A stretch of 64,000 nucleotides of DNA from Lineus longissimus (GCF_910592395.1 NC_088308.1:8199001-8263000), one strand, 5' to 3'. Shown: positions 24,733 through 54,105, numbered from the stretch's first letter. The notes: generated by a model from the letters alone, not told the origin. Program-made: numbers and translations.

Positions 24733-24815
24733 TCACTCCAAGATGCCACTATCCCCGAAAGAGTGGTTGCTGATCTTTTTCTGTTTTGGCATGCGAACTC
24801 GGTCTCATTCTTCGT

Positions 24816-26923
24816 CTAATGGAATACATCCTTTATTGCACCAAGGACTTTCTTTCCGGTATTCTTTACAAAGCTACCAAACTTCTTTGCGCCACTTTTA
24901 ATGTGTGAAAACAGCCCGCCACGTTTTTGCATTGCCTCTGAACTGGTAGCAGTGACAGCGCCTGAAAAAAATAACCAGATAATAATGAATACATATAAAG
25001 TAATCTGTCAATGTCATGTAAAGGTCCAAAATTATTTCTAAATGACAAATTTATACGACCACACTGTATTGTAAAATATCATTGGCTAAAACAAAGTGAC
25101 GTGATGGTCAATAAGAAATGATGTTGCAAGCTCGAAAGTGATATTGCCTTTTGACTTTTATTAACATTGCCCGCCACGTAGAGTGAGTGTCATCGCGCCG
25201 GGATGCATTCTGCCCCGAAGCTTTGCGAAGGATGGCAATGCAACACTTTCGGCATTTGAAAATTTGTTAAAAAAAGTTTCAGTGGCTAAGCCATGGTCGG
25301 CCGACTGATTCTAACACCACTCCGTGAGACTACTGTAATTGCCGCAAACAAATGAGGCGCGGCTACGATCGAGAAAGAGTTCTCAGCTTGGCGCTTGAAA
25401 GGTTTTTAATTCAAAACTTTCCGTGTATGTTTTCACTGGACGGTGCGATTTTGCATGAATCGCACAGCGCATGCAGCACCACGAGCAAAAGCCTTCGTTG
25501 GTTCAGCGTCGTTACCGATGCGACCGATAAAGGGCTGTTTCCACCGAACGCGGTTATCGCAGCGATTTGCGATACGCTTGTCGTTGCGACGGTCGCAGAG
25601 GATCATCTTCATGGATTACCCAATAACAGTTTACGCCAGTACAGTGTGATTCAGTCAAATTGCGTCAGCCGCTCCGATCATCGCTGGAAATCACTTTCAG
25701 ACTGATTTTAATGCGATTACCCGCACGGGTACCAATCAGAATGTTCGTTATACCGCCTAATAATAGTTTGTGTACTCATACGGAAATACTGCTGAAACTT
25801 GTCTTCGTACGAATAAAGTTCTCTCACAAGCTGATGATACTCCCCGTATTTCTTTCTCTTCTGGAATATATCATGAACCCATTTCCATGCTGCCTCTTTC
25901 GATTTCCTGTCCTGGTATAAAGATACAAGGCCAAAATCTCATCTAATTCAACGTCTGTTTCTTGCATGTCAGCCATTTGCAAAAACACTTCGGATGTCTC
26001 GTTGCGATTACTCGCGAGATTTCCCGTATTCGGTGGGAACTGTAAGGTCTCGTTAGGGAGTTTTTCCCAAATGTACGCGATGATGACGTGCCCCATTAAC
26101 AGGACGTAACATCTATTTTAAAATGCGTTTCCAAAGTGAATGCATGAGGACAACCCATTTGTGTCGTATATCACTGGAAACGCCCGATTCCCCTGATTCT
26201 GCAGGATGTTAAATCGGGCATTTTATTTCTTTAAATAAATCATAAGCGTCGCATTTGCTCCTAGCTCTGTTCACCATCCCAAATGGCAATATTGCCAATT
26301 GGGCCGGACAATCACGAAAAAACCCAAATATTATACATTTCTTCCTGAATAATTCTTACAGAGACAATTCTCCCATGAAAGACAGTTGCTTACGCTACAC
26401 AAAAATCAAAAAAAAATCGAGGGTCAACCATTGAACTTTTGAGATATGTTGAATTTTGCACAAATCAGCGAAAAACGCACCAACTGGCACTGGACGGCAT
26501 TTCAACACGGGACCGACGCACATCCCAAGTTCAGTGTACACATACGTCGGCAACAACAGTATAAATGCGTAGTTTCTTGTTAGTCGCCTATTGAGTAGCG
26601 CTCTAGGTTTCAGAAACTCCAAAAAAACATGTCTTTGCCAAACAACTGCTGAATCAACGCTGACATACTGTAAGGACCGAGAAATCAATGATTTTAGGAA
26701 GGGTTGGCCGCGCATGAATAAAAAAAAAAATCCCTAATGAGACCTAAATCGACAAAATCGTCGCGATGATCGCTCCGTCGGTCGCAGCGGTTTTGGTGGA
26801 AACATGCAGGCCTTGCTGTAAACTGGCTGGATTTTTTCACAAAACTAATTCTTACTCACCATCAGCGCCCATTTGCATGCCAACTAGGGCAACAACCAAT
26901 AGGATGATCAGTACACGATTCAT
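24816..26923 (-). CDS. Secreted cationic amphipathic peptide precursor (gene C)
   Basis: Paralogue of gene B with identical architecture. Exon 26,860-26,923 encodes the signal peptide (ATG at 26,923) and exon 24,816-24,961 encodes the propeptide, the Lys-Arg processing site and a 34-residue mature peptide, 69 residues in total. Leader and propeptide are identical in amino acids to B. The mature peptide differs at four positions (counting from the first Gly after Lys-Arg: V3L, N16S, K28A, N34H), which lowers its net charge by about one. The intron is ~1.9 kb, enlarged by the Harbinger-type insertion. Intact splice sites, frame and polyadenylation signal suggest a functional gene. A role in membrane disruption or defence is inferred from composition only. 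Confidence 0.78.
25532..26812 (-). mobile_element. Harbinger-like element with nested insertion (arm 2)
   Basis: Duplicate of the arm-1 element at 20,051-20,635. It is split by the 699-bp insertion at 26,046-26,744 and its transposase-like frame is disrupted by a frameshift near the KRQH motif. The right end carries a small ATGC insertion (AACATGCAGGCC). Confidence 0.55.
26046..26744. mobile_element. 699-bp non-autonomous Harbinger-type insertion
   Basis: Present only in arm 2; arm 1 at about 20,573-20,575 is the empty site (GGGAACTGTAAATCGAC). The ends are 14-bp inverted repeats (GGTCTCGTTAGGGA and TCCCTAATGAGACC, one mismatch) and the insertion is flanked by a TAA duplication (26,043-26,045 and 26,745-26,747). 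A 3-bp TWA target duplication with GG-starting TIRs is diagnostic for PIF/Harbinger. The 106-codon minus-strand frame inside (26,395-26,715) has no recognisable domain. Confidence 0.8.
26860..26923 (-). CDS. Peptide gene C, signal-peptide exon
   Basis: 64-bp exon with the MNRVLIILLVVALVG leader, the same length and phase-1 donor as in genes A and B, and one synonymous difference from B. The acceptor of the presumed 5' non-coding exon (TTTTAACAG) is at 26,966. Confidence 0.78.
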
Positions 26924-28529
26924 GGTGTCAGACGACCGTACGTAGATGATGATTTGATAAATATTCCTGTTAAAAGAACAAATACAATCATGAAGTACAA
27001 TTATAGAAATTATTCTTACATGTATACTGTAGCGCAATTTACAATACAAATTAATCTTCACCCAGAAGGTTCCGAGACCGCCAAGTCCCTCAAACGAGCT
27101 CATCAGACTGCCTTACGTTTTTGCCCCTTAAGCAATCAAATGAAGACAGGCCTAAACCAATACACGGTTCATTGTTCTTTAACAAAGCCCGCTCGCCCCT
27201 AGGCCTAATTTTCCATTGTTCTACTATCTTATCAAAGGATTACTAGGACAAATTCTGTTAAAAGTGCCCCCCACCCCCATAAAATAGCTTTCATGTGGGT
27301 CGATCTATGCTACCTCTGTAATGGATGAGGGTTAGAAGTTGTTACTGTTAAAGAATAGCGAGAATCTTTCGAACTGCGTCTGGGCAGCCTAAATGTTCTA
27401 AACAAACAGAGACAAGGCGAAAGACAGGAATTTTTGCTTCATACATACCTTTTGCCAGCAGAATCAGAAATGATCTGTCTATAGTTTATTCAGCGACATC
27501 TCTCTTTAGAACCACTTTAGGCACTTATATTTTGAAGTTCGCATTCCATGACCACATTCCGGAAGAACAAATCAGTACAAAGGGCACGGCAAAGTGGACA
27601 CTGTTTCTTGACTCGGAAGCGTAGGCTCTGGGTGCAGAGGGTGCATGTACAACTCCTCCCTCCCCACAAAACAGCAGTGGAGGTTCACTTCTCAAAATAT
27701 TTAATGTTTACAGGCTAAAAAGACCCTGATTTGAATAAGGAAAATTCAGATCTTGAGATTCTAATTCAAATCTTTAATTTTGAGATCTTTTTAGGGACTG
27801 TCCGAGACACCATTCCAATTTTAAACCATTCACGCAGAGTCATTAAATAAGGTCCACCAACATGTACATGTACCTAAGATGTGCTGCCCGCTCTCCTTTG
27901 CGGACGATGCCTGTCTTATGATTGGTCTAAGAGTATGTTCTTATCTACACATGTCCTGTCGTGAATTATTGTTTGAATGTTGTGAGAATAAGGATAGTGA
28001 CAATATTCGCCAGCGATTATTTCATAAGTAGTGTGGCATATAATATAGCTATGTGTGTGGTAGAGTTGTAATAACCGTAAACCTAATAATATCTTCACTG
28101 CGGCCACCCTCAAAAAGTACATTATTCATTAACTGAAATACCGTGTACTTTTGACGCAGGGCCCGTATACCAGGAAACACCTGCACCTGCACCTACAATG
28201 TACTAAAATCCTCAAATTTCCCTGCTTTTGTTTGGGGACACTGTCAGAGAAGCTGTTGAGTCTTTGCAATAGAATATTTTCACGGGGGGGGGGGGGCGTT
28301 TGCTAATTTTGTGGTCCCAAGCCGAGAGTTCTTGTGACAATATTTCGTCTCAATTGTTTTTGTTCGCATATGCAGTATCTTACTTCCTCCTTCGTTTGGG
28401 AGTGTACATGTAGAAACTCATGCCATAATAGGTGAGCGGGTCAGATATTCTCGCGACAAAAACTTTTGATTGCGGAGGGGCCCTGCTTGCTGTCGAAGCT
28501 TATCCTGGACAGTGTTCATTCGGAAACTT

Positions 28530-31500
28530 GTACTTGTGGATGTGGATATACACATCCGACAAGAGAGCACTAAGTTTAAGCAGCATGTGTAGCAACTTGA
28601 GTGCAGCATTGTTTGTCCGGTCATGGATACACCTATGTACAGGCATGGCAGGGGCCCTTTATGTAAAAGCACGGCATCTGAAATGCCAGGTTCGGAGTGG
28701 AACAAACTGCACCGACTTTAATGTACTAAAGTGGTTTTACAGGAAAGGCGTGAACTTTATCTGACATTTAAACTCGTGATTTACTTCGACAAAAAGTCTC
28801 CGCGCGTAAGTTGTTTTTTACAATGATGGCATGTTTTAGGAAAATAGCTGTCGGTCGGGTCGTGATCCCATACAAGTATTTGACTTGATGTATACATTTA
28901 AAGGGAATAAAGTACTTCTCAAACAATTATTATATCACATTGCAGAGAAAGAGGCCAGGCCATATTATCTCGGCTTTGAGTATTGAGCTTAACTTTCCGT
29001 TCTAGTCAGAAATAGCTTCTGTACCCGCTCCTTCATCAGAGGATAATGCCTAAATTGGAACAGTCGGCAGGATGACACCTATAATTGAGGTCTGTACTTG
29101 GCTCGCTAATTCCCCAACATATCGAAGTGCTAATCACGCTCTTCTTCATCAGCATCGATTTGTTCTTAGCGAAAGAACCCCTTCATCGTTGATGTCAATT
29201 TCTGCTTCGAATACTTGACTGGAACCAATAACCATTAATTGATGATAAAGGGCGCAAGAACCTTCGCCTCAGGTTGTTCCTACATGCTACTTAGTTCCAA
29301 ATCGAAGAACTTCCAACGATCAGGTCTTATCTATATGTATATTGAAATACTCTCGTCAAATAGGACAGTTCTTAATTAATTTCCTGCTTAGTTCTAAATG
29401 GCATCCAGTTTTATGTGTAGAGGTTATTCGAAGCCAATAGCGGCCATTATAGCTGATTTCTGCTCAAGGAAGACCAGTGAAAGAGGGCTGGTATACGAGC
29501 GGCTGACAAGCGGGTGCTAATTGCAGAACAGAAAGATTGTGGTTCATGGTTTTCCGCATGTTCTGGACCTATCACCCCGACGAAATTAGAGAACATCTCG
29601 TCGAAGGAATTCGGCAAGTAGGTGACGTATCAAATTTATTAACAAATACAAGAAAACAGTCATTTTATTGTTTCACTCGAACGAAAAACTAGTTCCAGCT
29701 GCTTAAACAGCTACGCATGATGAATACTGAGAGAAATTTCATAGCAAGAGACCGACAACTTTGCTTCATGACCACATTAGAAATCGTAGCGTAGCTAACT
29801 AAGAGCAGTTGACCATGCAATTTTTGAATGGGTTCTTGAAGAACAGGACATTGTGCCCGTCGGCGTACACGCTTCGCCTCAGTAGTAACTAATCAGCGTC
29901 TCCTGACCTGATACCTTTGACAAACCCTCTGGCTGTATACGACACGGTGATGATTGCACTTGTTTATAACTCAAGCAGGACCCCGACTAATGATACTTCT
30001 CCACCTGTGAAAGTGCTTTGCAATGACTGGCTCTACTCGTATATCATTAGGCTAGACTAAGAGTATTGGATCATTGCGTGCTCGATAACGGTTCACGAAC
30101 AATTTCGTTTGATCAATTGCCCAACCCTTTTAGTGTCATTGTCGACCTGGGTCCGACAACCATGTTTGTGAGGTAACCCATCATCCAAATATCGACACAG
30201 AATGGTAACCAGTGCATCGTGTTCGATAGTTCTTTCACGCTTTGTTTATTGCCAGACTTCAAATGCATTTTTCCCAACAACGAATGCCAGCCATTTCGTC
30301 GATTGGAATCTGGTGAAAAATTGCGACTTAGTGCCGGCAGAATTAAGAAATGACGGAAAGCCGTACCAAACGAGAAAACGGTTATATGTCAGCAACGGAG
30401 ACGACTCTGAAAAAATCGGAAGACGCCATTCGAACGAGGAAAATAGCATTATTCGATATTGATGCATTTTTACTCTCGTAGGACGCCCTTTATCTCTGAC
30501 AATCAATCGATGGAGTTATTGCTTTGAAAACCAAAGGTTTGGAGCTCATATGCACCTGCATGTTACTCTCAATGGTATTTTCTTCTACTATACTAAGTTT
30601 GTCTCTGTATCCCGTTTATCTCAATGGAATAAATCGCCATGTTCTACAATTCCATTCATGCCTCGGGCTGTACAAAATGTTAAAAGCGTGTTCCAATTCT
30701 ACGTAGTTTACTCGAAACTAGCGAAGGTTCCTTCGGGCTTTTTTAGTGTCTACATCAACTTATCTATGGTCTGCATGTGGCATGAACAGGCAGGAGGTGG
30801 GTTGATTGCTAGATTGGTAAATGTGAGTGATTTTGATGTCACAGTCCCATTTCGTCATCTGGTAGAAGCAAGTCGAACTCAGGCTCAGCGCAAATGTCAA
30901 TATTTTTCTATGAACTCTTAGGTTCTCATCGAAATCAGCGATATTAACTACATGAATCATTTATTCATGGTAAGTATTACTGTGCTGCATGGTATCCTTG
31001 TCGAGCAGGTAGCCCAATTGTTCATCTGTCTAAAGAGAGTCTTATCGCTGTTCTTGCGTGGTGGATTATGTGGATAAAATCCCGAGGTCGCTGGTCAGGC
31101 AATAAGAAGCACCGGTCCCTCATCATTTCCATAATCAAGTGCGCATCGCGAGCAACCAGTGTTTTAAGTAGTTTGCTATCCCCTAAAGTAGACTTGCACA
31201 AATAGGGAAATATGTAAGACTTGCACGGTACAAATAAAGCCTGTGAGTTTCAGCTATGAAAGAGAAATAGCCTGTGATTTCCAGCTGTCTGTATGTCATT
31301 TGGTCATCGCCCTCTTGCTATTGCATGTATGTTTGTCAAAGAAGAAAATTGTAAGTCAATTAGTTTAAATTATCTACCGCCCAAAGCGACAGCGAATAAA
31401 CACGAAACACGTCAGCGGTAAAAGCTCCATTCATCAGTCTGGGTAGGATTGCTGATCCTTCGTTCGTCATCACATGCGATGCCTCTGGTGACAAAGAAGG

Positions 31501-32490
31501 CTTCGGAAGTGAGGATCGCCACACTGTGCGTCCAAGGTCGAGCCAATTACAATGGATTAGGTTGAAATCGTGGAGAGTGCGGAGCAGATGAGGGGACAAT
31601 CAGCCGTAGCCTTGTTGGTCAGGCGCATACCATTTTTGCGTGACATTCTATTATCTCTATGTCTAAATTGATACAGCACCAACGAAGACTGTTCTGGCAG
31701 GGATATGAGAGAAAGGTAGAGTGGCACAAGATGGAAATTGCCGAGAAAAAAGCCACGAGCGAATAAAATAGCGTTAACTGGCGTTAAGTTAAATGGACTT
31801 AGCTGAAGGAAATAACGTCAAGTTAAGTCGACGTCAGTGACCAAACCTGGACCAGGCCCTATAATCACGACTGTATTCGATGTGATCCCATCATGCACAA
31901 CTCTTCAGTGAAAAATGACCGAACAAGCATTATCACGGGAGATACAAACAACATCAAAGGTCTTTATTATTGCCTTATCTGCAGCCATAGATGGCATACA
32001 GGAGGCTGAGGAGTGTACTTGAGAATGGAAGGGAAAGAGAACATGACAAGCACTCGAACAAATGGCATTCCTTTCATCCCTTTTCCAACTTCTTTTATAT
32101 CTAATCAGCTTATTCAATCCAATCCCGTCAGTATGCATGACTTATAAATGAGAACTTTAATAAAACGCCCAATCTCTCCTGTCACGTTCCCGAGAGATAT
32201 TTCGGCCAATTCCGCTGCTCACAGTAATTCGTCCCCAAGTACATGTATGCATATACATTTTTATGATTCCGGCGTAAAGAGACATATCTGGCTGATGCAC
32301 ATATTGTTCGTTAGTCCTTTGCTGTCAATGTTTGACTTCCAGATGAGACGTCAATTCTTTTCCACCAAAAGCTAATACGCTGGTGTTGTGGAACAGGATT
32401 GGACTGCATATCATTTTGCCTCATACCAGAAAGATCAAGGAACAGCATTCTGTTTCTCTTCGATTTTCTTTATCCGTGATTTGTTTAGTA
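28530..32490. other. Intergenic, no gene seen
   Basis: Several open frames of 60-123 codons occur (for example around 28.4-28.8, 30.2-30.5 and 30.5-30.9 kb). They overlap on opposite strands, lack recognisable domains and lack convincing splice partners. I call nothing here. Confidence 0.4.
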
Positions 32491-32650
32491 GAGTAGAACC
32501 TCCCTTAACGGACGCCTCTCTATTAAGGACACTAGTTTTGATCCTAAAATTGTTGTTTCCATTCAATTTGACCTCTCTAATCAGGACACCTCTCTATTAA
32601 GGACAGCACTTGCCAGTCCCGAGGGTGTCCTTAGTAGAGAGGTTCTATTG
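32491..32650 (-). mobile_element. pogo/Tigger-like MITE, copy 3
   Basis: It runs from GAGTAGAACCTCCCTTAACG to GAGAGGTTCTATTG, flanked on both sides by TA. The interior is the reverse complement of copies 1 and 2 (CTAGTTTTGATCCTAAAATT ... TTCAATTTGACCTCTCTAAT), so it is inserted in the opposite orientation. It is the best-preserved pair of ends of the three copies. Confidence 0.65.
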
Positions 32651-34543
32651 TAATCTTTTTGTAAGCACATTCCTTTCAAGGTGTAAATGTCCTTGTTTAC
32701 AATGCTGCCTGGTATGCCTCTCAAGAAGGTTCGTTCCGCGCTGGGTTGCATTCCATTCCCTCCTCAGGCTTGCCGGGCCAACGGTACTACGCTGCCGCTT
32801 GGTGATGAGCAGATGAGAACAATGTTTACAGAGCGGGGGTTGTTGGTTCGTCCTTTATTTGTGTAGCGGATTTGACTTACTAAGTATAACTATAATAGTC
32901 TGGCTTTTTTGTGAGTACACATACAACATGTAGATGTAAACACAAATCTTTAAACAAAATATGAAACCAGGACTGAACAGTGCCATGGCTTAGTTACTTA
33001 ATCGGCATAAGAGACAAACGCCAGCGTTAGCTTAACCAAGCATTATCTCTTTCAGTTATCTTATTGACAATCGTAGCCTGAGCATTTAACGCCAACGTTA
33101 TTGCTAACGCTGATGAGCAACTTGGCCGAGAACTATACTGATCTTATGTAATAGGGAGCCTTTGAAAGATGCATTTTGTTCCCTGATTCTTGCTCATAGC
33201 CTATCAGCTGGTTTCTGCGTGATAATTATTCCAAACTGCACCCCCGGTTATCAAGACACGAGAGTTCTCACTTCAGGATCAATAACCGCAAATGATGTTG
33301 CATATTTTTAAGATCCTCTTTACGAGTTTCACTTTTGGAGGTAAGGAGCTGAAAGAGGTGTCATTCTGTTCGTTCGGCTACATCACTAGAATGAGTCAAT
33401 AAAAATTATTCTGCGAAACTCTCTTGGGATTTCTGATGTGGCATGTGTTCTTGCACGCTTAGAAAAAAGGTTTTTGAGTTTTGTAAAATATAATTCGGCC
33501 AAAATAAGTATGCACAACGTAGAGGGATCATTTTGAAATAAAAACGCCCCAATGATTTTGAGATTCTTCAGAATGCACTAATGGTTATTTCTTCCCTGAA
33601 AAAAACCTCTTCGGAGTGCACATTCGTGTTGGCCGAGAAAACCTTATAAGAGACTAAAAAGTAACGGAACAGACACAGTTGTGCCTGGCACCGTGCCATC
33701 GATCAGAATAATTAAAAACGGCTTAAAAGACAAGTTGGGTGATTAGCGTCAACAACAGATGGGAAAGCCCATAAAGGTGAATAACTGTCTGATAGCAGTG
33801 CGCCAAAACCATCAGTTTTAACCCAGTAAAATCACCTAGCATCCACTTTCGATAGAAATTGTCGTTCTCTAAACGATATTGGCTTCTCTAAACAATACTG
33901 GATTTCCTTCGAAATAGATTTTCAAAATAGTCAAAAAGGGGCGCCGATCAAGTATAGGTGTATAGTTGGGACGATGTATGTCATAGCGATAGTCATTAGA
34001 CAAATTAACTATTCTCTCTACTCTTGTCTCAGACGATAAAGAGGGAAAAAACAGGAAAAACCCGATAAAGCAATCATCCTTAGTGTGACAATTTAACTAA
34101 ATTGACTGTGTACACGTCAGTTTGCAACATCGATCGAAGCAGACTGATTCAATTGACCCCTTCGTGAAAAATCTAATCAGTGTGGCATCTCAGAAAGCGT
34201 AGACTCTAACCGATGTTGGGTGTTTTCTTTCTCACGCACTGGTGTGAATCGATATGTTGCTATCAATCGAAGTTAGTAGTAACAACCTTGGTATTACTTC
34301 GTATGGCGCCATGGAGCACAAAAACAAACAAATACTGATATCCTATGGCGCCAAAGGTGATATGTGCGCGCCAGATTGGGCCACGGACATCAATTTCCCA
34401 CAGGTGTGTTAGTTTTACGTAATAATTCCTGTTGCATCACTGCGTTGAAAGGCAGTCACATATATTTGCCTGCCCCTGTCGAACCATCTCAAATCTGACA
34501 ACTCCGCAAGGACATAAGGCAGCAGAAAATAACGAGCTTAAAA
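32651..34543. other. Intergenic, weak repeats only
   Basis: No gene seen. About 33,466-33,520 and 33,589-33,660 are weakly inverted copies of each other (AAGGTTTTTGAGTTTTGTAA/TCGGCCAAAATAAG versus AAAACCTCTTCGGAGTGCAC/TTCGTGTTGGCCGA). A related segment occurs at 38,850-39,000 inside an intron of the protease gene. A G-run lies near 34,593 (within the intron of the next gene). Confidence 0.4.
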
Positions 34544-35158
34544 ATGCAGGTATGTGTTGTTTTTCCATGGTTTGTGAATGACAAGGGGCTAGGGGGGGGG
34601 GATCGTTGGGAGATTGCACAAATTGCTAATCGGGATTCGGGATGGAGGGATAATGTCGTCGGGAAAATCGGGATAGGGGTGTGACGTCAGAAAAGTGTAT
34701 GTGCAAAATAGACGATCGGGAATCGGGATTTTCCCTTAACTAAATTAGGTTGACCGATACGCTTTTCAGAATAGCCCTTGCAGATTGTCTTACTCAAATT
34801 CTTTTTATGACCCCCAAAGCACGATTTGATACATTTGTACGCCTAATTTCATTTGCAAGCAGAGTATAATCTAGCTTCATTTTAACTTGTGGCGGTCTGT
34901 TTCTTCGCCCGTCCTCCTTCACCTCCGTTTTTCCCCGCTCGCTGATGATATTTTCATAAACTCTCTTTCCAGGCAAAGTGTCTCGTCCTCATTCTGTTGA
35001 TAACGGTTGTAGCCGTGACCGAGTCCATCGACCCGAGGATAGCATGCAGCATCAAGTGCCGAACTGAATATAATGAAGCCAGTGGAAAGTGCGCTGGTGT
35101 GCAAGAGTGCAAGACGAGGACAAGCGCCAACTTAGAGACGTGTTGGGACACATGTTAA
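34544..35158 (+). CDS. Small secreted cysteine-rich peptide (six Cys)
   Basis: Two coding exons: 34,544-34,549 (ATGCAG then donor GTATGT) and 34,973-35,158 (acceptor TTTCCAG), phase 0, giving 63 residues. Residues 1-20 form a signal peptide with core LVLILLITVVAV and a likely cut after TES. The ~43-residue remainder has Cys at 27, 31, 42, 48, 59 and 63, i.e. C-x3-C-x10-C-x5-C-x10-C-x3-C, exactly mirror-symmetric about the central loop. CxxxC pairs at each end suggest two helices held by disulfides, as in helical-hairpin peptides. An AATAAA follows at 35,210. A two-residue first exon is unusual but both splice sites are good and the ATG is in frame. It could be a toxin-like, antimicrobial or signalling peptide; I recognise no named family. 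Confidence 0.72.
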
Positions 35159-35209
35159 TAGTATAACATGTAAATATACGCCAATGACTAAACAATGTAC
35201 TAGAATATG

Positions 35210-35215
35210 AATAAA
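35210..35215 (+). terminator. Polyadenylation signal of the Cys-rich peptide gene
   Basis: AATAAA 52 bases after the TAA stop, followed by a GT-rich stretch (GTGAG). This supports the end of the transcript unit. Confidence 0.6.
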
Positions 35216-36575
35216 GTGAGAAAAAACAAGCCTTTACTTTGCTGAATATGTGTCCTTTTTCTCTAGACGCAGGCCTTATTTAGGTATTGGTGAGTTTTCG
35301 CTAATCCCCCGAAACGCCAACGTGAACGCCTTTCCTGTTGTGCGATCTCCGAATAACTGTGTCGAACAATGGGATGTTCGCGTTGATGTTTCGGGGGCCT
35401 TTTGGAAACTCCCTATATAGTGCATGGTGGGGGCGAAACACCCGTTATTGGTCGTTTTTAAGCACAAAAATCGCTTCTAGGATGCTTCATGGACATGCCC
35501 CCCATATCAGCTCAAGCAATGGTCATGGAATGTCTTTGCGGAAAGTGTCCTTGGTCGGAAACCAGAATAACGTTGATGTCGGTGCCACAGTCTACACTTA
35601 AACAGAAGAACTGAACGCCTTTGTCTCCGTGGCTCCTTTCTGTCTTGGCCATAACCGTACATATAGCCAGGCACACACAAAGTTTACTGTATGCGAGAAC
35701 TTGTCACTAATTTATTGATATACATGTACAGTAAAATGTTTCATTTTGTGGCATTATGTCATCTTAGACGAACCAAACGTTTGTTTTGCTACAAGAATTT
35801 TGAAGACTTCTAAAGGATTATTGGAAAAACCTCTGCGAGGTGATCTCGTAGACACTAACCTATGTGTAGCTTAAGACATAAAGCTCTCTTTGCAACGTTA
35901 TTGCGAAATGAAAATTCTGGGGTGTGTACCACGCCTGAAACGGATATGCGCCATGGAGCAAAACATGTCTCGTGCGGATCGTGCCCAAGTGGATGTGGTG
36001 ATTCTTAATCTCGTCTTGGTCTTGGTCTCATACATGACAGGATACCAGTGGGGTTCTCTTGCACCACTTTAGCACCAAGAAAGACATGTGGAAATTGTTA
36101 GGGATGGAGTAGTATATTACAAGATTGTAGATGCCATAGTCGGCTGAACCAACTTACACCGTGGTAAAGCTAGCGCCATGAGATCACGACCCGGTGGTCC
36201 TTGAAATTCGATACTTAGGCGAAGACGACACAGTGCTACTGGCAACGCTTTGGAAATTAAACATTTAACTTTTACTAGGATTTCATGGACCTGTGCAACA
36301 TCATAAAGAAGAGATATACCTTTTTGCTCCCAGCTCTTGCACAAGCATAGTCAAGGTGTGTCGAGCCAAAAGTCCCTGCACTGACGGCAGCTTGTTGTTT
36401 TGTTTTATGTTCATGGTCAAGCCTATGAACTGATTTATCGTTATCTAGTCTAATGAACTGCTAAAACAAATCCCTGAAATTACGTAAAACAACACGGAAT
36501 AAGATAACAGTGGCCTAAGACAAAGGGATAATGTTTCGCAAGTCCATATAAGCTATAGAGTACAGGACGTCTAAA
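35216..36575. other. Intergenic and presumed promoter of the protease gene
   Basis: No coding exon recognised. The 5' UTR and promoter of the gene starting at 36,576 should lie at the right end. CATATAAG at 36,545 resembles a TATA element but is too close to the ATG to leave a normal leader, so I do not call it a promoter. Confidence 0.4.

Positions 36576-54105
<17,530 letters not shown>

Larger units (their letters stand above)
22949..28529. repeat. Segmental duplication, arm 2 (contains peptide gene C)
   Basis: Partner of 17,424-22,349 in the same orientation. It is ~650 bp longer, almost entirely because of the 699-bp insertion at 26,046-26,744. The poly-C/poly-G tracts near 21,711 and 22,104 in arm 1 also differ in length or are interrupted at 27,889 and 28,286. 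Confidence 0.88.

Noticed and set aside
26395-26715. 106-codon frame inside the 699-bp Harbinger-type insertion as a transposase
   Set aside because: No Harbinger transposase or Myb-like motif; the element looks non-autonomous.
28432-28764. 110-codon plus-strand frame at the end of duplication arm 2
   Set aside because: It crosses the duplication breakpoint and has no counterpart in arm 1; no domain seen.
30202-30506. Overlapping 86-codon frames on both strands
   Set aside because: No domain, no signal peptide, no splice partner; mutual overlap on opposite strands is typical of chance.
36545-36552. CATATAAG as TATA box of the protease gene
   Set aside because: It lies only ~30 bases before the ATG, which would place the transcript start at the start codon.
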